This document shows positions 55,062 through 62,108 of a DNA stretch of 64,000 nt, in pieces. The notes below the pieces were generated by a model that worked only from the letters and a program-made list of their open reading frames with translations, ran no database searches and was not told the DNA's origin. A program made the position numbers and the translations under genes. Source of the DNA: Candidatus Geocrenenecus huangii (GTDB lineage Archaea > Thermoproteota > Nitrososphaeria_A > Caldarchaeales > Wolframiiraptoraceae); NCBI GenBank assembly GCA_023268155.1, contig JALNKM010000003.1, positions 62,001-126,000 of the forward strand. The letters run 5' to 3'. Positions within the stretch are counted from its first letter, which is position 1; each line of letters starts with the position of its first letter.

Positions 55062-56348
55062 ATGTTCGAAGAAGAAAAGCCTTCTGCGATGAGTAAGCTT
55101 CCCTTCAAACTACAAGTTGACCTATACGAGCATGCCAGACAAGCTGCTAGCAGGGTTTTCAAGGAGATCGAAATTGAGAGGGAGAAACTTTCTAGAGTCA
55201 ACAACTTATTAAAGTTTAGAGATATACCTGAAGTTTTAAGTAGTAAGGATCTAAGGGTCGGAGCCGTAGATGGGTCTTCATCACCTACGTTCAGCGATAG
55301 ATTAGGCTACAGAATAGGGGTTTATGCAGCATGCTACATTGTCTTTGATGGAAACGAGATAATATCTGACAAGGATGATGAAACGATGGAGGCAGGATAC
55401 ATGATGGTTAACCAGGTGGGCGATATAGAGCAGACTAGAAAGATACTTACACTCTTGATGACTGTTAAGGAAAGGGAGAAAGCTCTAAGATGTATTGAAA
55501 AATATGATGTTGACATACTTCTTATCGACGGCTCATTCTACGGTTTCAGGACAAGATGTAGTGAGATAAAGAAGTTAGACTTAGCGGAAATAGGGATAAG
55601 CGAGTATAAGACTGGGTGGGAATTGATAAATCATGTCTTAAAATCCACTAGGAAGCTCGTCAAGTCAGGTAAAGCCGTAGGTGTAATAAAAAGACTTAGA
55701 TCATGTGCGATAGACGGATGGATCTTATCCAAAACATGGAGTAAAAAATCCATCGTAAATCGTAACGATAGATCTGTACTCCGATCTCTCATGCCCTGTG
55801 GGAAATACTTTGACTATAGAGACATCCATGAAGATGAATGGACCTATCTACACTACAGTAACTTAGTAACATGGTATAAGGAATTAGTCAGGAATCATAT
55901 AATCAGAGAAGATTGTACACCAGAAGACAATGTAAAACGTGCTTTCGAGTATGTTCACAGTAAGCTCAAAACTCAGATCGCTACAGATCTCACTCCCCCA
56001 AATTCCCACAATGAACCGAAGAGCAAGGTAGGCGAAGACCTTGTCAAAGAAATAACTAGTAGACCTAGAATACATGCTAGGCTATCAAGATATGCAGCAC
56101 CGATCTGCCTAGAACTAGGTGAGGGGGTAGACCTCGACATAGTATTATCATATAGTTTGAAGAATGTAAACGTAGTGACTGGAATACCTTTCCCGATAGA
56201 CCTAGTTGATGAACAGGTTTCCCTGGAAAAAGAGATAGCGAGAGAGTTCGCGGAAGAGATAGAGACAAGACTGCTACTAGAATCAGAGATATCCTCTGAA
56301 GAAGTAGAAGCTAGACTTGAACCTTTAAATCCCCAGAAAGGAGGATAA
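55062..56348 (+). CDS. nurA: NurA 5'-3' nuclease
   Basis: The 428-residue protein has a first catalytic motif VGAVDGSSSPTFSDRLG with Asp, VDILLIDGSFYGFR with the second Asp, and a later GKAVGVIKRLRSC segment, consistent with the RNase H-like NurA core. NurA is the partner nuclease of HerA for end resection. The C-terminal region is helical, and the end (RLEPLNPQKGG) is close to the metG promoter. It is cotranscribed with herA. Confidence 0.9.
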   Translation: MFEEEKPSAMSKLPFKLQVDLYEHARQAASRVFKEIEIEREKLSRVNNLLKFRDIPEVLSSKDLRVGAVDGSSSPTFSDRLGYRIGVYAACYIVFDGNEIISDKDDETMEAGYMMVNQVGDIEQTRKILTLLMTVKEREKALRCIEKYDVDILLIDGSFYGFRTRCSEIKKLDLAEIGISEYKTGWELINHVLKSTRKLVKSGKAVGVIKRLRSCAIDGWILSKTWSKKSIVNRNDRSVLRSLMPCGKYFDYRDIHEDEWTYLHYSNLVTWYKELVRNHIIREDCTPEDNVKRAFEYVHSKLKTQIATDLTPPNSHNEPKSKVGEDLVKEITSRPRIHARLSRYAAPICLELGEGVDLDIVLSYSLKNVNVVTGIPFPIDLVDEQVSLEKEIAREFAEEIETRLLLESEISSEEVEARLEPLNPQKGG

Positions 56349-56393
56349 ACATAGATTAAATATTTGCTCTCTACGTAAGTAGAGATAGGGGTG

Positions 56394-58080
56394 ATGCGCT
56401 CTCGGAAAATATCTAATTACAGCAGCTCTTCCATATTCTTACGCTCCTAGACACTTTGGACATTTAGCTGGGGCGTACCTACCAGCCGACATATTTGCAA
56501 GATTCCGTAGACTCGTGGGAGATCAGACCGTATTCGTATGTGGTACAGATGAGAACGCAAGCAGCATCGTATTGGAAGCTATTAAACAGAATATGACGCC
56601 TAAAGAATTATGTGACAAATACTATCCAATACAGAAAGAAGTTTTCGAAAGGCTTGGAATAAGCTTCGACATTTTTTCACGTACTAGTAAGCCTATACAT
56701 TATGAAGTGGTTAGAGAATTTTACAAGAAGCTCTGGGACAAAGGGTATATCTATCCCAAAGAGATTAAACAATGGTGGTGCCCTAAAGATAGAATGGTTT
56801 TACCCGATAGATTTGTGAAGGGAACATGTCCGAGATGCGGCGCAGAAGACCAGTATGGAGATGTATGCGAAGTATGCGGTTCATGGTATGAGTCTTTTGA
56901 GCTACTAAATCCGAAATGTACATTATGTGGAGGCAAGCCCGAGATAATAGGTAAGACGCACTTCTTCCTAAAGCTCAGCGAATTAACATCTAGGGTACTA
57001 GAATATGTTCGAGATAAGAAACACTGGAGGAAGGCAACATATAATAAGACGATCTCATGGTTAGAGAAAGAAGGATTAAGAGACAAAGATATTACAAGAG
57101 ATTATGAATGGGGTCCTCCAGCTCCTTTCCCTAATGCGGAAAACCAGGTTATATACAATTGGGCTGAAAATCTTCTCGGATACGTATCTGCTACAAGGGA
57201 TTGGGCTGAAAACGTCTCAAACCGTCCGGATGCATGGAAAGAGTTCTGGATGGATAAAGAGACGAGACTATACTGCTTCATCGGTAAGGATAACCTCTTC
57301 TTCCACACTATTCTATTCCCAGCTCTACTGATAGCCCATGGAGAATACATTCTACCATACCACGTAGTAGTAAACGAGTTTGTAAACCTAGAAGGTGAGA
57401 AACTCTCAACAAGCAGAGGATGGGTCATATGGTTACATGACCTACTAGCTGAATATGATCCAGACATTATACGATACTACGCAGCCGCAATCGCTCCTGA
57501 AACAAGAGATACAGATTTCAAGTGGCAGGACTTCGCAGAAAAAGTAAATGGAGAATTGATAGGAACCTTAGGCAACTTTATACATCGTGTATTAACATTC
57601 CTGCATGAGAAGATGGGTGGAGTCGTTCCAGACCCGGGAGAACTCGATGAAAGAAGTAAAGAGATGATCAATACATGTTATAGAATAGTTGAAAAATTCA
57701 GGAATCATGTTGAGGCATGCGAATTCAAGGATGGTTTGAAGGAGATACTCCATCTTGCACAGCAAGGAAATAGGTACTTTAATGAAAAATCTCCTTGGAA
57801 GAATCTCGATGAGGCTCCTAGAACACTATACGTGTTGATACAGATTGTTCACGCTCTGGCTTTAATAATGTCTCCGTACCTTCCATTTACGTCTCAAAGA
57901 TTACTAGAATACCTTAACATAGACAAGAAAGTTGAAGAACTTAGATGGGGCGATGTCGAGAAGACGATTCCACCGGGCCACAAGATAAGGGAACCAAAAC
58001 CATTGTTCAAGAAGGTTGATGAAAAAGATATACGTGAAAAAACAAAAAAGTTGGAAGAAATAAGGAAGAGCTTCAGCTGA
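56394..58080 (+). CDS. metG: Methionyl-tRNA synthetase with apparent frameshift near the start
   Basis: The main frame runs to 58080 and encodes MetRS: TAALPYSYAPRHFGHLAGAY (HIGH-type site), the zinc-knuckle insertion CPRCGAEDQYGDVCEVCGSWY...CTLCGG, VGTDENASS-type text, and EGEKLSTSRGWVIW (KMSKS-type site), with a C-terminal anticodon domain. The in-frame start at 56515 would lose the HIGH region. The upstream ATG at 56394, preceded by AGGGGTG, is in frame only if one A of the run at 56406-56409 is dropped; then it reads MRSRKYLITAALPY, matching the family. So the whole gene is 56394-58080 with a +1 difference, a real mutation, a programmed shift or a base-calling error. Confidence 0.88.
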
Positions 58081-59131
58081 GATTCTTTATACCCAGTTCT
58101 TCCATTATCTTTTCTAAGTCTTCTTCATTGAAAGCTTCCTCTTTCTTCTGGGGTAGTTGGACTTCAGATTCTCTCCGATTTACGCCCGTCAGTATTAACG
58201 ATACTTGAAGTCTAGAATCTAGAGAACTATCTATTCTTGCACCCCATATTACTAATGCTTCTTCTCCCATAAGCTCTGAGACTATCTCAGCCGGTCTAGC
58301 TGCTTCGCTGATCTTCATGTCTTCTCCTCCAGTTACATGTATTATCGCTCCAGTTAAACCATCATACGTTACGTCTAGTAAGGGGCATTCTAATGCATTA
58401 AAGGTTGCTTCTTCTGCTCTATTCGGTGTTGAAGAGACCCCTATGCCGAGCGCCGCTAGGTTTCCTCTCATCATTATTGTTTTGAAATCTGCATAGTCGA
58501 TGTTGATCAAGCTTGGCTTAAGTATTGACTCCGTGATACTGAAGATCATGTTGCTTATTACTTCATCGGCTATTGCGAAAGCATTTTTCAAACTATACTG
58601 TGGATAGAGTTCAAGAAGTTTATTATTGTCGATCGCGACGACAGTATGACAGTTACGTTTCATTTCTTCTAAACCTTGTAAAGCTATCCTCTTTCTAACA
58701 TTCCCTTCGAATTTAAATGGGAGAGTTACGAAACCTATAACTACAGCGCCTTCTTCTTTAGCTACTTCAGCCACCAGAGGCGCAGCACCTGTCCCCGTTC
58801 CACCTCCTAAACCAGCTGAGATGAACACTATATCTGACCCTTCAAGTACTTCTCTAATCTCGTCTATGGATTCTTCAGCCGCTTCCCTTCCTCTTGCGGG
58901 GTCTCCACCTGCACCTCTGAACTTCGTTACGGTTTTTCCAAGGATTAATTTTCGTGGAGCTTTAATTATTTCCAGATGTTGCGCATCTGTATTTGCTGCG
59001 ATTAGGTTTATCCTAGCTAGCTCTAAGCTTGATAACCTATTGACTGTATTACATCCTGCTCCTCCTACGCCTATCAACGTTATCTTTACATCGTTTAAAA
59101 ACCCTGCATCAATTAAGATTTCGTCATTCAC
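58073..59131 (-). CDS. ftsZ: Cell division GTPase FtsZ
   Basis: The 352-residue tubulin homologue has IGVGGAGCNTVNRL, the GTP signature GGGTGTGAAPLVA, the T7 region and a normal-length C-terminal tail with a short conserved end (DLEKIMEELGIKNLS). FtsZ forms the Z ring at mid-cell. It begins with GTG at 59131, overlapping the 3' end of the upstream RHH gene by 8 bp; its stop overlaps metG by 8 bp. Its presence excludes Crenarchaeota that divide with CdvABC only. Confidence 0.95.
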   Translation of the reverse strand: MNDEILIDAGFLNDVKITLIGVGGAGCNTVNRLSSLELARINLIAANTDAQHLEIIKAPRKLILGKTVTKFRGAGGDPARGREAAEESIDEIREVLEGSDIVFISAGLGGGTGTGAAPLVAEVAKEEGAVVIGFVTLPFKFEGNVRKRIALQGLEEMKRNCHTVVAIDNNKLLELYPQYSLKNAFAIADEVISNMIFSITESILKPSLINIDYADFKTIMMRGNLAALGIGVSSTPNRAEEATFNALECPLLDVTYDGLTGAIIHVTGGEDMKISEAARPAEIVSELMGEEALVIWGARIDSSLDSRLQVSLILTGVNRRESEVQLPQKKEEAFNEEDLEKIMEELGIKNLS

Positions 59132-59270
59132 TTATGTTTGCCTCCGACTGTATAAAATCTCTTACAGCCATTCTGATTGCTTCAGCTCTATTCGGGTAGA
59201 TTTTTCTTCTAACCAACTCGTCTATTGCTTCTAAATACGCTTCAGGAAGATGAACTGTAACTACTTTCAT
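59124..59270 (-). CDS. CdrS-like ribbon-helix-helix protein
   Basis: A 48-residue frame below usual length limits: MKVVTVHLPEAYLEAIDELV, then RRKIYPNRAEAIRMAVRDFI and a short end (QSEANISE). This is a complete RHH (MetJ/Arc) domain: N-terminal beta-strand, helix, turn, YPNRAEAIR second helix. A perfect GGAGGTGA lies 7 nt upstream of the ATG. It overlaps the ftsZ GTG by 8 bp and must be cotranslated with it. Haloarchaeal CdrS, an RHH protein encoded just upstream of ftsZ2 that regulates division genes, is its closest known counterpart. Homology is by pattern. Confidence 0.88.
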   Translation of the reverse strand: MKVVTVHLPEAYLEAIDELVRRKIYPNRAEAIRMAVRDFIQSEANISE

Positions 59271-59277
59271 TTATTTC

Positions 59278-59285
59278 TCACCTCC
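59278..59285 (-). promoter_or_regulatory. Shine-Dalgarno site of the cdrS-like gene
   Basis: Minus-strand GGAGGTGA is the complement of the archaeal 16S rRNA 3' end and stands 7 nt before the ATG at 59270. It shows that the short RHH gene is translated and that this start is right. The overlapping ftsZ start has no site of such strength, consistent with coupled translation. Confidence 0.75.
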
Positions 59286-59523
59286 AATCCTGAGACCTAG
59301 TTGAAATTGTGATTGTAAAAAGGATTTGTAATACGAGCGTATTGACAATCGATGTACGAGATCCAGTTTCCACTCGAAAAAGCCGTCAAAAAATGATAAA
59401 AGCAGTACCGACGATACTCATTTATCCTTAAACTATGGGAGAAGCATTATTACGCTGAATCTTTCAGAATTTTCGAAAATTCACTTAACAAACAAGTATA
59501 CCGATGAATGATGATTAGTCATC

Positions 59524-59533
59524 TTTTATATAC
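59524..59533 (+). promoter_or_regulatory. TATA-like box deciding the TOPRIM gene start
   Basis: TTTTATATAC-type sequence lies about 27 nt before the GTG at 59556. It makes that GTG the likely first codon of a leaderless mRNA, instead of the in-frame ATG at 59508, whose first 16 codons would span the box itself. Confidence 0.6.
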
Positions 59534-59555
59534 TATAGTTGTAGTAATATGTGAG

Positions 59556-59957
59556 GTGACAACTACGAAGAAGCATAAACATGCTCAAGAATACGAAGAA
59601 ATCGTCGAGATAGTTAAGAGGATGGTCAGGGAATCGGAGGAGGGTTCTCTTATAATTGTTGAAGGTGAAAGAGACCTAAAAGCATTAAGGTCTCTGGGCA
59701 TAAATGGAGATATCCTAATCTACAGGTCACGTAGAGACCTTCTAGATAAGATCAATATGTTGAGACCCGCCCACATAATACTTTTGCTTGATATGGATCA
59801 TGAAGGGGAAGAAAAGGCATTGTATCTTAAAAAGTTCCTAGAAGGGTCGGCGGAGAAGATTGATTTAACATACTGGAATACGTTGAGGAAATTTAGGAGA
59901 TTAGGACTTACTACTATTGAGTCGCTACCGAAGATATTAGACAACATGGTGAAGTAA
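59556..59957 (+). CDS. Small TOPRIM-domain protein (UPF0292-like)
   Basis: The 133-residue protein is a single TOPRIM domain: LIIVEGERDLKALRSLGI with the catalytic Glu, and HIILLLDMDHEGEEKAL with the D-x-D motif. The N-terminus is a charged helix (KKHKHAQEYEEIVEIVKRM). It resembles the archaeal UPF0292 group of stand-alone TOPRIMs, which may act in RNA or DNA cleavage or ligation. The next gene begins 3 bp after the stop, so they are cotranscribed, but no functional tie is obvious. Confidence 0.82.
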   Translation: MTTTKKHKHAQEYEEIVEIVKRMVRESEEGSLIIVEGERDLKALRSLGINGDILIYRSRRDLLDKINMLRPAHIILLLDMDHEGEEKALYLKKFLEGSAEKIDLTYWNTLRKFRRLGLTTIESLPKILDNMVK

Positions 59958-59960
59958 GTA

Positions 59961-60872
59961 GTGATCGAGAACGACTTAGACTGGGTAGCTTCTAGATGTG
60001 TTTCAGCTCTTCTCCTAGAGGTCTCCACTACGCCTAAGCCGGGGTTGGTCGATATGTACCACGATTTCAGAGAGACATTATTCGAACATTTTTTGATATC
60101 TTCTTCAACATTGTATTCTTGTTTCAATAAGTCTGCAGAGATTGGATATACGAAACATGGCAAAGGTTTAGGGAAAGTAATCTATGAAGGAGTTGAAAAC
60201 ATGCTATCGTGCCAGAAGGGAGGAAACACCCATCTAGGAGCACTACTGTTAATCTCCCCTATTGCAGCTGCAACTCCATTATCGAGATCTAAGCCTGTCG
60301 ACCCCGTGGTCCTCAGGAAGCATTTGAAGACAATACTATCTAGGATGGATTGGAGGGATACCATTTACATATTTAATGCAATAAAGCTCGTTTCTCCTCG
60401 AGGTCTCGGTAGGATATCTTTCATGGATGTTTTTAGAGAGGAAACCTATACGGAGATAAAGGAAAAAAAGCTAAAACCGATAGATGCACTTAAACCCTTC
60501 ATAGATAGAGAGACCGTAGCTTGTGAATGGGTTAAAATATACCCTAGGACGATGTATGGGGCTACGAGATTATTAAGAAACCTTAAAAGAATGCCGATGC
60601 GTCAAGCACTTGCTCAAACATTTCTTGAACTCCTCTCAAAGTATCCAGATACGCATATTGCTAGAAGAGGGGGGAAGGCATTAGCTTATCAGGTGTCATA
60701 CATGGTATCCGAGATTCTAAGACTAGGAGGAGTAAGCAGTAGAGAGGGGTTGAAAGCGTTGAATGAGCTGGATGAAAGAATGAGGAGAAGTTGGAGGATG
60801 AGACCCGGAGCAACAGCAGATCTGCTTGCTTCCTCCATCGCTGTTGTACTCTTATCAGGATGGAATCCATAA
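59961..60872 (+). CDS. CitG-like triphosphoribosyl-dephospho-CoA synthase family protein
   Basis: The 303-residue helical protein has LLLEVSTTPKPGLVDMYHD and CQKGGNTHLGALLLISPIAAA, the P-G-L-V-D and G-x-N-T-H-x-G motifs of the CitG/MdcB family, and a later PDTHIARRGG segment. Bacterial CitG builds the citrate-lyase prosthetic group, but archaea have no citrate lyase genes of that kind, so another pyrophosphorylation role is likely. It starts at GTG 59961, with GGTGAAG about 9 nt upstream in the TOPRIM gene. DUF447 follows. Confidence 0.88.
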   Translation: MIENDLDWVASRCVSALLLEVSTTPKPGLVDMYHDFRETLFEHFLISSSTLYSCFNKSAEIGYTKHGKGLGKVIYEGVENMLSCQKGGNTHLGALLLISPIAAATPLSRSKPVDPVVLRKHLKTILSRMDWRDTIYIFNAIKLVSPRGLGRISFMDVFREETYTEIKEKKLKPIDALKPFIDRETVACEWVKIYPRTMYGATRLLRNLKRMPMRQALAQTFLELLSKYPDTHIARRGGKALAYQVSYMVSEILRLGGVSSREGLKALNELDERMRRSWRMRPGATADLLASSIAVVLLSGWNP

Positions 60873-60928
60873 TAATGTATTTATAAGTTATCTTAAAACA
60901 TATCTTGCGGAACGATGAACCTTCATGT

Positions 60929-61621
60929 ATGGAGAAGAAAACCGTATCCGTTAAGAAGGTGCTCCCTCATGCATCTCCGAACATAACCTATGAAACTGTT
61001 TTAACAACAAAGTCTAGCAATGGTGTAGTAAATGCTGCACCTATAGGGGTTAAGTTTCTAGATGAGGAGCTTTCATGTTTTCTTTTAAGAATCTATAAGA
61101 AGAGTAGAACGTACAACAACCTCTTAGAAACACGTGTTGGCGTAGTAAATATCACCCGTAACCCGATTGTCTTTATCAAGTATCTCCTAAGAGATAAGAA
61201 GAGATACTTGGAGAGGGAAATCGAGGATGCGTTAAATGTAGATGCTCCTAAATTGAAGGATGCCGAAGCATATATCGAGTTTACTGTGGAGAGCGTTCAT
61301 CATAGGATAAATCTGGGAGAATTCTATTGCCTAGCTGTAAATGCGTATGAGGGGGTAAAGACAGCCCAACCATATAGTAGGGCCGAGTATGCATTGGTCG
61401 AGTTATCCGTGAACATCAGTAGGGTGGAACCGTATCTTGAGCAGGGTCTCGACTTATCTGAGCTACTTAATTCTATAGCTTATTGCTTGAAGGTTATTGA
61501 TAAGACCGCCGCCAAAACCGTGATAGAAGACTATTCTAGGCTTCTACTGTCTTCTCTCTCCGACCACTCTTCTTTACTCTTGAAAAGACATCTTTCACGA
61601 TTAGGAATACATTTACAATAA
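60929..61621 (+). CDS. DUF447 family protein
   Basis: The 230-residue protein has NITYETVLTTKSSNGVVNAAPIG and RTYNNLLETRVGVVNIT, with a split-barrel FMN-binding-like fold as in DUF447. Function is not established. Gene order CitG-like then DUF447 recalls tetrahydromethanopterin-linked clusters in methylotrophs and methanogens, where both families occur (from memory). I use the ATG at 60929; the in-frame TTG at 60905 is an alternative. TATA-like TTTATAAG is at about 60879. Its last 86 bp overlap the convergent signal peptidase gene. Confidence 0.78.
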   Translation: MEKKTVSVKKVLPHASPNITYETVLTTKSSNGVVNAAPIGVKFLDEELSCFLLRIYKKSRTYNNLLETRVGVVNITRNPIVFIKYLLRDKKRYLEREIEDALNVDAPKLKDAEAYIEFTVESVHHRINLGEFYCLAVNAYEGVKTAQPYSRAEYALVELSVNISRVEPYLEQGLDLSELLNSIAYCLKVIDKTAAKTVIEDYSRLLLSSLSDHSSLLLKRHLSRLGIHLQ

Positions 61622-62096
61622 TTAAGATCACCAATACAATTCTTCCATACGGAGGGTATATTTCTCCTCTGAGGAATAATGAGAGATAGCCGAGGCCTGT
61701 CCAGTAAGGGATCTTTACTCCGGTCCATCTACCAACAATATATTCTGGTGGGACTGGTGAAAAATAGTCGGAGCCCGTATTTGCATCTCCCTTCGTAATG
61801 AAGCCTGCGTCAACTTCACGGATAGCCCTATGAACGATCAATATGCTTGTCCCAGGTTTGTAGAAGACTATAACATCACCGTTAACTGGGTCAGCTCTAA
61901 TCTCTTCTGGTGTGACCTTCTCTATGATTATTACGTCGCCCCTATACAGGACCGGCTCCATGCTTCCACTCTTAACGACAAGTATTGGGAAGACCTCTCC
62001 TTTAACACTGTATACTGCTGCGAGAATGAGGAGCCCGAATAGGAGTATCAACAAAACAATAACGAACGTATCTAGTATTCTACCGAGTCTTTTCAA
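61536..62096 (-). CDS. Signal peptidase I, archaeal/ER (Sec11) type
   Basis: The 186-residue membrane protein has a membrane segment near the N-terminus, VVKSGSMEPVLYRGDVIII with the catalytic Ser, SILIVHRAIREVDAGFITKGDAN with the His of the eukaryote-like Ser-His mechanism, and a second membrane segment near the C-terminus (IVLVILIIVNVFLIV). It cleaves signal peptides on the outer face of the membrane. It lies 12 bp downstream of a large surface protein gene on the same strand, a likely operon. Confidence 0.92.
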   Translation of the reverse strand: MKRLGRILDTFVIVLLILLFGLLILAAVYSVKGEVFPILVVKSGSMEPVLYRGDVIIIEKVTPEEIRADPVNGDVIVFYKPGTSILIVHRAIREVDAGFITKGDANTGSDYFSPVPPEYIVGRWTGVKIPYWTGLGYLSLFLRGEIYPPYGRIVLVILIIVNVFLIVKDVFSRVKKSGRREKTVEA

Positions 62097-62108
62097 TTAT
62101 TCCACCTT

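Noticed and set aside
56515-58080. Methionyl-tRNA synthetase beginning at GTG 56515.
   Set aside because: It would omit the HIGH-type site (HFGH) and the first strand, which are present just upstream in the same frame. The protein could not work; a frameshift or error upstream is the better reading.
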